Positions 51,695 to 60,128 of a stretch of DNA of 64,000 bases are shown here, piece by piece. A program made the position numbers and the translations under genes. The stretch is taken from assembly GCA_049511335.1 (NCBI GenBank), contig JBEKYD010000003.1, forward strand, positions 12,068-76,067, written 5' to 3'. The first letter of the stretch is position 1. Each line of letters begins with the position of its first letter. The notes beneath the pieces are model-generated. The model had not been told where the DNA came from. It was given only the letters and a program-made list of their open reading frames with translations, and ran no database searches. Source of the stretch: JBEKYD01 sp049511335. Its GTDB lineage: Bacteria; Acidobacteriota; Terriglobia; Bryobacterales; Bryobacteraceae.

Positions 51695-52125
51695 TTGGCG
51701 CCTCCTGGATTGGAAGTTCCCTGTTCCGGCGCCTGGCCAGCCTGGGGTGGCGCCGCCGCGCTATAGGGACTCTGCGCGTAGCCGGTGCTTCGGTAATCTC
51801 CCGCTGGTGGAGGCGGCGAAGGCGGCCATCCATACGGCGGAGGCGGCGCCGCGGGGTTGACCGGCGGAGGCGGCGGTGCAGCCACCCTCCCCAGCAGGCT
51901 CAACAGCCCCGCCACCACCAACAGTACCGGCCAGGTCTGCTCAAAGCCGTACGGAGTGAAATTCTGCAACGCGAACAGGACGCCGACCGTGATCAGCATC
52001 ACCGGCCCCTTGATCGAGCGGGCCACACTGCGGCCCCGCGCGTCTCTCCGCGCCAGGCGTTCCGCCCAGCGGGCTTCCCTACGTTCCTGACGTTCCGTCC
52101 AGCGGTTGGCACGGTCATCGTTCAT
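51691..52125 (-). CDS. LiaI/LiaF-like TM-domain protein with Pro-rich tail
   Basis: 144 aa. A highly charged N-terminus (RANRWTERQERREARWAERL) is followed by the two-helix LiaI-LiaF TM unit (SIKGPVMLITVGVLFALQNF, TWPVLLVVAGLLSLLGRV) and a Pro/Gly/Tyr-rich tail. The start at 52125 overlaps the end of the B-box gene by 11 bases. It shares the TM unit with the next two-TM proteins of the operon. Confidence 0.8.
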   Translation of the reverse strand: MNDDRANRWTERQERREARWAERLARRDARGRSVARSIKGPVMLITVGVLFALQNFTPYGFEQTWPVLLVVAGLLSLLGRVAAPPPPPVNPAAPPPPYGWPPSPPPPAGDYRSTGYAQSPYSAAAPPQAGQAPEQGTSNPGGAK

Positions 52126-52801
52126 GACGCACCTCGGGCGGGGCGGAGTCGTGCGCATTCAGACGCGCCCACAGCATATAGACGCCCGCCGCAATCAGCA
52201 GCACCGGCCAGTACCGCGCCACTCTCTCGAAATCCAACAGGTCCAGAGTGTGCAGCAACAACAACACTCCCAGCACAATCAATCCCACCGCGGCCAGGGG
52301 GAAGCTCGATCCCGCGCGCAGATCCAAAATGCTGGAGTACTCGTCCACCGCCTCGCCGGCTGCCAGCCGGTTAGCGGTGCGGTGCGCCTCCAGCGCCATG
52401 TAGGCCCACCAGGCGATCACCAACATCACGAACACCGGCTCCAGGCCGTGAGCGGCGTTGGAATCGGCAATCGACATCAACACGCCCCAAACCACCGCGT
52501 GCACCAGGCCCTTGGCATATTGGCCGTTGTAGATGGCGCCAACGCCGGGAATCAAGCCGAGAAAAAACGCCAGTCCGGGCGAAACGTTGGTAGTGGGATA
52601 CGCCGGGGGCGGCGGATACGGCGGGGTATAGGGCGGACGCGGGTAGCCGCTCGGGGGCGGCGGCGGGACGGCCTGCGCGGGAACGTGCTCATCGCAGTAA
52701 ATCGTTCCGGCAGCCTCACGGCGGCAATCGTCGCAAAGCGGCTTGCCACAGGCCCGGCAATACGCCGTGGCCGAAATTTCAGGATGATTTTGGCAATTCA
52801 T
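52115..52801 (-). CDS. B-box zinc finger membrane protein
   Basis: 228 aa. The N-terminal B-box-like finger (CQNHPEISATAYCRACGKPL, CDDCRREAAGTIYCDEH) has eight Cys/His ligands. A Pro-rich linker follows, then a TM2-like region (LAFFLGLIPGVGAIYNGQYA), further TMs (VFVMLVIAWWAYMALEAHR) and a C-terminal LiaF-like helix pair (LAAVGLIVLGVLLLLHTLDL, YWPVLLIAAGVYMLW). This B-box/TM2 combination is common in acidobacteria. The start at 52801 follows CAGGGGAA. Function unknown. Confidence 0.85.
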   Translation of the reverse strand: MNCQNHPEISATAYCRACGKPLCDDCRREAAGTIYCDEHVPAQAVPPPPPSGYPRPPYTPPYPPPPAYPTTNVSPGLAFFLGLIPGVGAIYNGQYAKGLVHAVVWGVLMSIADSNAAHGLEPVFVMLVIAWWAYMALEAHRTANRLAAGEAVDEYSSILDLRAGSSFPLAAVGLIVLGVLLLLHTLDLLDFERVARYWPVLLIAAGVYMLWARLNAHDSAPPEVRHER

Positions 52802-52815
52802 AGTGTTCCCCTGAC

Positions 52816-53424
52816 CTAATGTGCTTTTCCCTCTTGTTGGTTGGCCGGCGGACGGACCGGCAACTGGTGATCGTTGAGCGCCGGCGCGGTTTGAGCCGCG
52901 GCGGCGGGCGCCTGGTCCTCGTCCCGCTGTTGCCACTCTCGCAAAGTCGATTGAATCTGGTATACAACCTTGAGGTTGTCGTAAAATTTCTCGGCGCGGC
53001 TCCAAGTCCGATAGGCCCGGTCTTCCAGGCCGGTCCATAGTGCCGATGGACGCAAGTCGGCGGCCCGAAACTGGTAGGTCGGGGCCACAAACCGTGCCAG
53101 CGTCGCAAACACCAATACGGTCATCGCCGCGCTCATCACGTAGCGGGGCTGCAAGACCGGGCTGAACAAAGCCTCCATCCACTGCCGCGCACGCGACTTA
53201 GGCTGGCTCAACGGCGCCTGAAACAACAGCCGGTTCACCAGCGCCGGGGGTGGTTCGACGGCTTCCACGGTCGCCAGAAATCGGCTCGCCGCCGCCGAAT
53301 CCCGCGCCAGTTCCGCACACGCGGGGCAACTCGACAGATGGCCATCGAGCTCTGCCCGGACGGCCTCGTCCAGCGTGCCATCCACCCAGTCGCAGATCAG
53401 GATTTCCGCGTCCGCGCAATTCAT
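52816..53424 (-). CDS. zinc-finger anti-sigma factor (zf-HC2)
   Basis: 202 aa. The N-terminal anti-sigma zinc domain has Cys in MNCADAEILICDWVDGTLDE and the HLSSCPACAEL (HxxxCxxC) motif. One TM lies near 115-130 (YVMSAAMTVLVFATLARFVA), with a C-terminal periplasmic helix and Pro/Ala tail. Its ATG overlaps the sigma factor stop (ATGA). It holds the partner ECF sigma at the membrane until a signal releases it. Confidence 0.92.
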   Translation of the reverse strand: MNCADAEILICDWVDGTLDEAVRAELDGHLSSCPACAELARDSAAASRFLATVEAVEPPPALVNRLLFQAPLSQPKSRARQWMEALFSPVLQPRYVMSAAMTVLVFATLARFVAPTYQFRAADLRPSALWTGLEDRAYRTWSRAEKFYDNLKVVYQIQSTLREWQQRDEDQAPAAAAQTAPALNDHQLPVRPPANQQEGKAH

Positions 53425-54098
53425 ATCGTCAACTTCCGTTTTCTCAGCAGCCGCGCCAATTCGGCCCGGCCGCGATTGATTCTCGACTTCACCGTTCCTT
53501 CCGGGATGCTCAACACCGCCGCGATTTCCCGGTACTCCATTTCCTGAAGGTCCCGCAGAATCACGGCTTCCCTCAGGTCCGGCGAGAGCTTTTGCAACGC
53601 CGCTTGCAGGATCTCGCTGGCTTCCCTGTCCCTCACCATGTGATCGGGTGGATCGGCCGGCCCGGCACTGGCTTCCTCCATCCGCGGCAGTTGCTCCTCG
53701 ATCGAATCCGTCACCCGCTCTTGGCGGGTCCTCCGGTAGTGGTCGATCAGCAGATTGCGCGTCAACCGCGCCAGCCACGTCCCGAAAGATCCCTCCGCCG
53801 CGCGAAACGTCCTCAGCGTGCGAAACACCCGCAGAAAAACTTCCTGTGTCAGGTCCTGCGCCTGCGATCCGCTTCCGGTAAAGCGGTAACAAAGTCCATA
53901 AACTCTCCGCGTGTGCTGCCGAACCATTTCTTCCCAAGCGCCCTCATCGCCATTCAGGCACTTCGACACCAGTCCGGGATCCGTACGCGAATCGTCTGCC
54001 AAATTATGCTCCTGGCGAACCGCCGCCCAGCCGGAATTTGCGCGAACTCCGCTGGCCGCCGTTGCGAAAACATCGAAACTTAGCGTCGCAGTCGCCAT
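53421..54098 (-). CDS. ECF RNA polymerase sigma factor (RpoE-like)
   Basis: 225 aa. It shows an N-terminal extension of about 45 residues, then region 2 (DEGAWEEMVRQHTRRVYGLC, SQAQDLTQEVFLRVFRTLRT, FGTWLARLTRNLLIDHYRRT) and region 4 (LSPDLREAVILRDLQEMEYR, then EIAAVLSIPEGTVKSRINRG). The long linker and tight coupling to a zf-HC2 anti-sigma factor support an RpoE-like group. It heads a five-gene minus-strand operon of envelope proteins. A shorter N-terminus is possible but no better start was seen. Confidence 0.93.
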   Translation of the reverse strand: MATATLSFDVFATAASGVRANSGWAAVRQEHNLADDSRTDPGLVSKCLNGDEGAWEEMVRQHTRRVYGLCYRFTGSGSQAQDLTQEVFLRVFRTLRTFRAAEGSFGTWLARLTRNLLIDHYRRTRQERVTDSIEEQLPRMEEASAGPADPPDHMVRDREASEILQAALQKLSPDLREAVILRDLQEMEYREIAAVLSIPEGTVKSRINRGRAELARLLRKRKLTI

Positions 54099-54186
54099 AG
54101 CACTCGTTCTTTCAATTAGAGAAACGAGGCTTTATCATGATAGGTTCAATTTTTCCACTAAGGGAAGTGGTAAAGGGAGGTCTTTC

Positions 54187-55227
54187 ATTCAGTTTCGAAA
54201 ATGGACCTGGGCGGCGGCGATGGTTGGGGGCGGCGCATTGCTGGTTTGGGCGCTTCGCCGGCAGCTCGCCAACCTGTCGTTCGATTGGAAGCTGGCCGGC
54301 GCCAGTCTCGCCCATTTGCGGTGGAGTTGGTTAGCCATTTCGCTGCTGCCGCTTGCAGGTACCTACATCGGTCGTGCACTCCGCTGGCGTGTTTTCCTCG
54401 AGCCCCTCAAGCGAAAACCCTCTTTCCGGAATTTGCTCGCCGCCACCGTTGTCGGTTTTACCGCCATCACCCTGTTCGGCCGTGCAGGCGAATTTGTGCG
54501 GCCGTATCTAATTGCAATCAAAGAGGAAGTTTCCCTTTCATCGCAAGTTTCAGCCTGGGTGCTGGAGCGTGTATTCGATCTGTTGATGGCCATCTTGGTG
54601 TTCGGGTTGGCGCTGGCGCGTCTCGATTCCGCGAATTTGCGGCTTAGCAGCCGTTTGGCTTGGGTGCTGGAATGGGGCGGCCGTATGGCCACAGTCACGG
54701 GCCTCGCAGTTTTGATACTACTATTGTCGATGAGACATTTGGCCGAGCCGCTCCACCGTCGCCTCACCTCGGCTCTGGTCTTCCTTCCAGGCAAATACCA
54801 GCCGCGCGTGGAGCGCATGGTGACCGGTCTGGTGCAGGGAGTGGAATCCACGCGCAGCGATCCGGCACTGCTCCTGGTTTTTCTGTATTCCCTCCTGGAA
54901 TGGGCGCTTATCGTCATCTGCTACTGGTGCTTAGCGGAATCGTTCGGCCCCGCTCTGCAGCTTACTTTCGAGAAAGTCCTGATCTTGGCTGGTTTCGTTT
55001 CCTTTGGAGGGATCATCCAGCTACCGGGGATCGGAGGAGGCGCTCAGGTGATTACAGTGGTGGTCCTCACCGAGCTTTTTGGTGTCAAACTGGAAGTTGC
55101 CACTTCGTTTGCTGTGTTTATGTGGGCTATTACGTTTCTTGTAGTAGTTCCCGTGGGATTGGCCGTCGCCGTGGAGGAAGGGCTCAGTTGGCGGACTCTG
55201 CGGCATTTAGGGCGCGAGCCGTTATAA
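54187..55227 (+). CDS. LPG-synthase-like/AglD flippase family membrane protein, probable ATT start
   Basis: 346 aa multi-pass protein of the lysylphosphatidylglycerol synthase TM/UPF0104 family. TM1 is TWAAAMVGGGALLVWALRRQ; further marks are LRWSWLAISLLPLAGTYIGR, RALRWRVFL, GFTAITLFGRAGEFVRPYL (family hallmark), VLERVFDLLMAIL and GFVSFGGIIQLPGIGGGAQV. The family start lies just before FRKWTW. There no ATG, GTG or TTG exists in frame, but ATT at 54187 has AAAGGGAGG seven bases upstream. The next ATG (54220) would remove part of TM1. It lies upstream of nrdR with a 12-base gap. Confidence 0.85.
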   Translation: MQFRKWTWAAAMVGGGALLVWALRRQLANLSFDWKLAGASLAHLRWSWLAISLLPLAGTYIGRALRWRVFLEPLKRKPSFRNLLAATVVGFTAITLFGRAGEFVRPYLIAIKEEVSLSSQVSAWVLERVFDLLMAILVFGLALARLDSANLRLSSRLAWVLEWGGRMATVTGLAVLILLLSMRHLAEPLHRRLTSALVFLPGKYQPRVERMVTGLVQGVESTRSDPALLLVFLYSLLEWALIVICYWCLAESFGPALQLTFEKVLILAGFVSFGGIIQLPGIGGGAQVITVVVLTELFGVKLEVATSFAVFMWAITFLVVVPVGLAVAVEEGLSWRTLRHLGREPL

Positions 55228-55239
55228 TGCGAGCCGGTT

Positions 55240-55710
55240 ATGAAATGCCCATTTTGCGATCATCTTCATGACAAGGTAGTGGATTCCCGCGAGAGTAAAG
55301 AAGGCGATGCCATTCGCCGCAGAAGGGAGTGCCTTGCCTGCGAGCGTCGATTTACTACATATGAAAGAATAGATGAAGTGCCGTACATGGTGATCAAAAA
55401 GGACGGGCGGCGGGAGAAGTTCGATCGCCAGAAGGTCTTGGGCGGTTTACTGAAAGCCTGTGAAAAGAGGCCGGTGAGCATGGCGCGTTTGGCCGAGCTC
55501 GTAAATCGCGTGGAATCCAAAGTTAGCGACTCGCCTGATCGGGAGATTTCTACTACAGAAATAGGAGAGCTGCTCATGGACTTCCTGCGCGATCTGGACA
55601 AGATCGCCTACGTGCGCTTCGCATCCGTGTACCGCGATTTTCAGGATGAGCAGGCCTTTTTCGACGAACTGAAGACGCTAATGCGACAGAAGTTGCCGGA
55701 AGGCCGATAA
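55240..55710 (+). CDS. nrdR: transcriptional repressor NrdR
   Basis: 156 aa. The zinc ribbon ligands Cys3, Cys6, Cys31, Cys34 (CPFC...CLAC) and RRRRECLACERRFTTYER are diagnostic, followed by the ATP-cone (VIKKDGRREKFDRQKVLGGL). NrdR senses ATP/dATP and represses ribonucleotide reductase genes through NrdR boxes. No nrd genes are in the window. It may be co-transcribed with the flippase-like gene. Confidence 0.97.
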   Translation: MKCPFCDHLHDKVVDSRESKEGDAIRRRRECLACERRFTTYERIDEVPYMVIKKDGRREKFDRQKVLGGLLKACEKRPVSMARLAELVNRVESKVSDSPDREISTTEIGELLMDFLRDLDKIAYVRFASVYRDFQDEQAFFDELKTLMRQKLPEGR

Positions 55711-55812
55711 GCTACCCGAGGACGCGTGAAATGGATAGGTGGACTGTAACCTAAATCGTTTGGGAACATCTCATAAAATAGGGATTAACAACGAGCGGGT
55801 ACTGGTGTTATC

Positions 55813-55953
55813 ATGAACTGGTTGAACCCTCTGGCGGAGAAGTCTTCCCGGCAACCCGTGGGCTTGGCCACCAAATCGAGCACGATTCAGGTTATTTACC
55901 CCGTTTCCCAACTTTTGAAGAACCTGTTTGTTTTTTTCCATGGGGGGAGGTGA
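55813..55953 (+). CDS. possible 46-aa leader ORF upstream of rpoD
   Basis: Starts MNWLNPLAEKSSRQPVGLAT and ends FFHGGR. Its stop codon lies inside the rpoD Shine-Dalgarno sequence (GGGGGGAGGTGA), so its translation could affect rpoD initiation at the GTG seven bases on. Its own ribosome binding site is weak. Evidence is position only. Confidence 0.35.
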   Translation: MNWLNPLAEKSSRQPVGLATKSSTIQVIYPVSQLLKNLFVFFHGGR

Positions 55954-55959
55954 GGCTTA

Positions 55960-57492
55960 GTGGACCATTTTGAGGATCAGTTTCTAGCGGATAGCCCCGA
56001 GAATCTCGGTCTGACCTTCGAAGACGATGCGAAGTTTTTCGACGCGGATGTCGCTCACGACGCCGACTTTCTGGCGCCGCAGCAACCCGTCGAAGAGTCG
56101 ATTTATACCGACGATCCAGTACGGGTATATCTGCGCGAAATGGGCGCCGTTCCCCTGCTCACGCGTGAAGGCGAGGTTGATTTGGCGCGCCGCATGGAGC
56201 GCGGTAAGTTGCGCATGCAAAAGGCAATAAGCCGGTCCGCCCTGGTGCAAGGAGTGGTGGTTGAGCTGGCTGAGCAACTGAAGAAGAACGCCATTGAGCT
56301 CGAAAGCCTGGTCGATCTCGGAGACGTGGAAGAAGGTTCCCCCGCCGATCTGAAAGTGCGCGCGGAAGCGCAGGGCCGCTTTAGCGACGTGGTTGTTCTG
56401 CACAAGAAATTGCAGCAGCTCGAAATCAAGGTGGAAGCGACCCCGGTGGCGAACCGCCGCCCCCGCAAGCGTCTTTGCGCGAAACTGAACCGCGCCAAGG
56501 TCGAAACTTCTCTTGCGATTCGCCGTTGCCCTTTCAAGGTGAACAAATGGAAGGAGTTCTCGCGCGAGATCGATCGCGCCGTGGAGGAGATCAGTCACCT
56601 GGATGGCGAAATCAAGAAGCTCGAAACGCGCAATAATCCCGCCAATCAGGTTCGCCTGCGCGAAATCAAGAAAGAGATTCGGCGGCACGAGCAGATCGCC
56701 GGCGCCAGCCTGCCGGAGTTGCGCCATAGCTTGACCGTCATCCGCCACGGCGAAGCGGAAGCCGAGCGCGCCAAAAAGGATCTAGTGGAAGCGAACCTGC
56801 GCTTGGTGGTCTCGGTCGCCAAGAAGTACGTAAATCGTGGACTTCACCTTCTGGATCTCATCCAGGAAGGCAATATCGGGCTTATGCGGGCGGCCGACAA
56901 GTTCGAATACCGGCGCGGCTATAAGTTTTCTACGTACGCGACGTGGTGGATCCGCCAGGCGATTACGCGAGCCATCGCCGATCAGTCCCGCACCATCCGC
57001 ATCCCGGTCCACATGAATGAGAGCATGAACAAGTTCTTGCGGGCGACGCGCGAGCTCGAAAAAGAATTGGGCCGTACTCCTACAAATGATGAGATTGGGC
57101 GGCGTATGGACATCCCGGTGGAAAAGGTGCAGAAACTCAAAACCATCTCCCGCGATCCGGTATCGCTCGAAACTCCCGTTGGCCGCGATGGTGAGTCCGC
57201 GCTGGGCGATTTGATCGAAGATCGGTGGGTGGGGTCGCCGGTGGATGCGGTGATCGAATCCAATGTCCGCGATGAGACCGCCGGCATCCTGAAAACTCTC
57301 TCTCCCAAGGAAGAGAAAGTCATCAGGATGCGCTTCGGCATCGGCTGCGAGCGCGAACACACGCTGGAAGAAATCGGCCAGGAATTTGACGTTACGCGCG
57401 AGCGGATTCGCCAGATCGAAGCCAAAGCGTTGCGCCAGTTGCGGGCTCCCGAGCGGGCCCGCCGGCTGCGAGCTCTCATGGCGGCCCGATAA
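55960..57492 (+). CDS. rpoD: primary RNA polymerase sigma factor RpoD/SigA
   Basis: 510 aa. Region 1.2 is VYLREMGAVPLLTREGEVDL; a charged non-conserved insert spans about 95-265. Region 2 has NLRLVVSVAKKYVNRGLHLL, DLIQEGNIGLMRAADKFEYR and FSTYATWWIRQAITRAIADQ. Region 3 has TNDEIGRRMDIPVEKVQKLK, and region 4 EEIGQEFDVTRERIRQIEAK, then ALRQLR. The start is GTG at 55960 after a strong GGAGGTGA site. A terminator follows at 57541. Confidence 0.97.
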   Translation: MDHFEDQFLADSPENLGLTFEDDAKFFDADVAHDADFLAPQQPVEESIYTDDPVRVYLREMGAVPLLTREGEVDLARRMERGKLRMQKAISRSALVQGVVVELAEQLKKNAIELESLVDLGDVEEGSPADLKVRAEAQGRFSDVVVLHKKLQQLEIKVEATPVANRRPRKRLCAKLNRAKVETSLAIRRCPFKVNKWKEFSREIDRAVEEISHLDGEIKKLETRNNPANQVRLREIKKEIRRHEQIAGASLPELRHSLTVIRHGEAEAERAKKDLVEANLRLVVSVAKKYVNRGLHLLDLIQEGNIGLMRAADKFEYRRGYKFSTYATWWIRQAITRAIADQSRTIRIPVHMNESMNKFLRATRELEKELGRTPTNDEIGRRMDIPVEKVQKLKTISRDPVSLETPVGRDGESALGDLIEDRWVGSPVDAVIESNVRDETAGILKTLSPKEEKVIRMRFGIGCEREHTLEEIGQEFDVTRERIRQIEAKALRQLRAPERARRLRALMAAR

Positions 57493-57540
57493 TTTTGCTC
57501 CGGTAAGTGAACGTCTTGCGAGGTAGGCCATTACCCTCCG

Positions 57541-57583
57541 AAGCCGGAGTGATTCCTACTGGAAATCGCTCCGGCTTTCTTTT
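57541..57583 (+). terminator. rho-independent terminator after rpoD
   Basis: Stem AAGCCGGAGTGATT (57541-57554) pairs with AATCGCTCCGGCTT (57564-57577) with one G-U, nine-base loop, followed by TCTTTT. Confidence 0.9.
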
Positions 57584-57637
57584 GGCCTGCCCATTTCCGG
57601 AGTGCTGGTATAATCGACATCAGCGGAACCAATAGGG

Positions 57638-58246
57638 ATGGAGCAAAACCAAGTCCCTCAGACCCTGCCCACGCCGCCCCCCGAACGTTCGAGGCGCTCG
57701 GCCCGCGCAGGCTTCCTCAACGCGGTTTCCTGGTTTCGCGATCTCATCTTTTCGGTGTTGATCGCCGTCGTCCTCATCGTGTTCATTTACCAGCCCGTGA
57801 AGGTGGAAGGCACCAGCATGGAGCCGGCCCTCAGCGACCAGGAACGGATCTTCATCAACAAGTTCACCTACTGGTTCGGGCTGGGAAAGATTCAGCGCGG
57901 CGACACGGTCGTCTTCTGGTACCCCCTGGATCGCACCAAGTCCTACATTAAGCGTGTGATCGGGGTGCCCGGCGATCTGGTGCGCATCGAGTCCGGACAG
58001 GTGTACGTCAACGATAGGCCGCTTGAGGAAGACTACGTTCCGCCCGATTCCCGCGACAGCATCTCCTGGCCGATAAGCGCGACTCCGCTGGATCGCCAGG
58101 TGCCCCCCAACGAATATTTCGTGCTCGGCGACCATCGCTCGCAATCGAGCGACAGCCGCGCCTGGGGATATGTGCCGGCCGAGAACATCTACGGCAAAGC
58201 CGTCTTTGTGTACTGGCCGCTCGCCCGGATGGGCCGCCTGCGGTAG
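57638..58246 (+). CDS. lepB: signal peptidase I
   Basis: 202 aa. One TM (LIFSVLIAVVLIVFIYQPV) then box B VKVEGTSMEPAL with catalytic Ser60, box D KSYIKRVIGVPGD with Lys105, and box E YFVLGDHRSQSSDSRAWGYV. It cleaves Sec and Tat signal peptides outside the membrane. ATG at 57638; it lies after the rpoD terminator, so it has its own promoter. Confidence 0.96.
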   Translation: MEQNQVPQTLPTPPPERSRRSARAGFLNAVSWFRDLIFSVLIAVVLIVFIYQPVKVEGTSMEPALSDQERIFINKFTYWFGLGKIQRGDTVVFWYPLDRTKSYIKRVIGVPGDLVRIESGQVYVNDRPLEEDYVPPDSRDSISWPISATPLDRQVPPNEYFVLGDHRSQSSDSRAWGYVPAENIYGKAVFVYWPLARMGRLR

Positions 58247-58261
58247 CGGAGAAGGAAGAAT

Positions 58262-58342
58262 ATGGCCACGGATGAACACAGATAGACACGGATAAGAAAA
58301 CAATGAAGTTATCCGTGTCTATCTGTGTTCATCCGTGGCCAT
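58262..58342. repeat. perfect 34-bp inverted repeat, ATCCGTG family
   Basis: Arms 58262-58295 and 58309-58342 (ATGGCCACGGATGAACACAG on the left) are exact reverse complements around a 13-base loop. It sits between convergent lepB and the DUF2905 gene and may act as a bidirectional terminator. A diverged copy overlaps mutY at 37513-37588. Confidence 0.92.
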
Positions 58343-58357
58343 CATTCTTAAGATCTT

Positions 58358-58570
58358 CTACCTCCGCAACAGCCGCATCACCAGCGACAGAAGCACGCTG
58401 ATTAGAATGCAGGTCGTGAGCGGGAAATAGAAACTCGAGTTCCGGCCTTGAATGCGGATGTCGCCCGGCAGGTGGCCCAAGCGAAATGGCACCTTGCCCA
58501 GCAGGCTTATTGCTACGCCGGCCGCTACCAGAATCAATCCCAGAACGATCAGCGCGCGGCCTGCAGGCAT
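58358..58570 (-). CDS. DUF2905 small membrane protein
   Basis: 70 aa with two TMs (ALIVLGLILVAAGVAISLLG, PLTTCILISVLLSLVMRLL) and the family motif KVPFRLGHLPGDIRIQGRNS between them. The ATG directly follows the xylB stop (TAAATG), so it is co-translated. Function unknown. Confidence 0.9.
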   Translation of the reverse strand: MPAGRALIVLGLILVAAGVAISLLGKVPFRLGHLPGDIRIQGRNSSFYFPLTTCILISVLLSLVMRLLRR

Positions 58571-60061
58571 TTACAACTCCGCCATCTCCGCGTACAACGG
58601 GCGGAGCGCCGGATACAACGCGCGGTACACGGCGTACGCTCGCCGGTAATAACGGGCGTCTTCCACGCCGGGATCGAGCGATTCGGTTTCGCGAATGGTG
58701 GCGGCGCACGTCTCTTCCACCGAACCGTAGGCGCCCGTGCCGGCCAGCGCCAGCAGGGCCGCGCCGTAAGCCGAGCCTTCCTGGCTTTCCAGCGTCACCA
58801 CCCGCTTGGCCAGAATGCCCGCCAGAACGCCGCGCCAGAACGGACTTTTGGCGCCGCCGCCCGAGCTGCGCACCGAGTTCACCTCCACGCCCAGTTCCTC
58901 GATGATGTCCAGGCAATCCCGCTGGCTATAGGAAACACCCTCGATCACGGCCCGAATCAGATCGGCGCGCGTGTGGCTGGCGGTGAGACCGATCCAGCCT
59001 CCGCGCGCCGCCGCGTCCAGATGCGGCGTGCGCTCGCCCATCAAGTACGGCAGCCAGAACAGTCCCTGGGCGCCGCGCGGGCTGGTAGCAGCTTCGGCGG
59101 TCAGCGCATCGTAGCTTTCCCCCGGCGCCAGCCGGTTGCGAAACCACTGCAGGCTCAGCCCGGCGCCCTGCGTCACACCCATCACGTGCCATTTACCGCG
59201 AACCGCGTGGCAGAACGTGTGGACGCGCCCGGCAGCGTCGTAAGCCACCTTCTCCATATACGCAAACACCACGCCCGATGTGCCCAGCGTGCAAGAAACC
59301 ACTCCCGGACGTACGATGCCGTTGCCCACCGCGCTCGACGCCTGGTCACCGCCGCCGCCAACCACCGGCGTGCCGGCTTTGAGCCCGGTCAACTCCGCGG
59401 CTTCGGCGCTCACCACGCCGGTGATCTCGCTCGATTCGTAGCACCGCGGCAGAATGGAGGTGTCAAGCCCCAGGCCCTCCATCATCTCGTTCGACCAGCG
59501 GCGGTGAACCACGTCGAACAGCGCCGTGCCGGAGGCGTCCGATACTTCGGTGGCATATTCGCCGGTAAGCTGGAAACGCACGTAGTCTTTGGGAAGCAGC
59601 ACCTTGCGCACGCGCGCGAAGTTCTCCGGCTCCCGGTCGCGCACCCACAGCAGCTTCGGCAGGGTGAATCCGGTCAGAACGGGGTTGGCGATGTAGCGCA
59701 GAATGTTGTCGCGGCCCAGCTTGGCGTTCACCCAATCCACCTGCGCCTGCGAGCGCTGATCGCACCAGATCAGGGCGGGCCGGATCACGCATCCGCCGCC
59801 ATCCAGAATCACCAGCCCGTGCATCTGTCCGGACAGGCCAATGCCACGAATGGCCGCGCCGGGTACGCCGGCTTCGTCCAGCGCTCCACGAATGGCATCC
59901 ACCGCCGCGTCCCACCAGTTCTCTGGCCGCTGTTCCGCCCATTGCGGCCGCTCCATTTTCATGTCTTCATGCGCCGCGGTCCGGCTGCCGCGAACCACGC
60001 CCCGCTCGTCCACCACCAGCGCCCGCGACCCGCCGGTGCCAATGTCGATTCCCAGCCACAT
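58571..60061 (-). CDS. xylB: xylulokinase (FGGY family)
   Basis: 496 aa carbohydrate kinase phosphorylating D-xylulose. It shows the N-terminal GIDIGTGGSRALVVDERG, GLSGQMHGLVIL (xylulokinase signature), ALIWCDQRSQAQVDW, LPKDYVRFQLTGEYATEVSD ASG, VGGGGDQASSAVGNG, TLGTSGVVFAY and SSGGGAKSPFWRGVLAGIL. It is in line with a sulfatase upstream and DUF2905 downstream. No isomerase or xylose transporter is in the window. Confidence 0.93.
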   Translation of the reverse strand: MWLGIDIGTGGSRALVVDERGVVRGSRTAAHEDMKMERPQWAEQRPENWWDAAVDAIRGALDEAGVPGAAIRGIGLSGQMHGLVILDGGGCVIRPALIWCDQRSQAQVDWVNAKLGRDNILRYIANPVLTGFTLPKLLWVRDREPENFARVRKVLLPKDYVRFQLTGEYATEVSDASGTALFDVVHRRWSNEMMEGLGLDTSILPRCYESSEITGVVSAEAAELTGLKAGTPVVGGGGDQASSAVGNGIVRPGVVSCTLGTSGVVFAYMEKVAYDAAGRVHTFCHAVRGKWHVMGVTQGAGLSLQWFRNRLAPGESYDALTAEAATSPRGAQGLFWLPYLMGERTPHLDAAARGGWIGLTASHTRADLIRAVIEGVSYSQRDCLDIIEELGVEVNSVRSSGGGAKSPFWRGVLAGILAKRVVTLESQEGSAYGAALLALAGTGAYGSVEETCAATIRETESLDPGVEDARYYRRAYAVYRALYPALRPLYAEMAEL

Positions 60062-60128
60062 AGACCCCTATCGTAGCTGATCGGCCGGCGGCACGCGGCG
60101 AAATCGGCGCCTGCCCTCTTGACTTGAC

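Noticed and set aside
52816..53937. 373-codon form of the anti-sigma gene
   Set aside because: The extra 171 codons overlap the sigma factor gene. The zf-HC2 start and the ATGA coupling at 53421-53424 define the real start.
58448..60076. 542-codon plus-strand ORF opposite xylB
   Set aside because: Antisense to a clear xylulokinase; Arg/Gln/His-rich composition.
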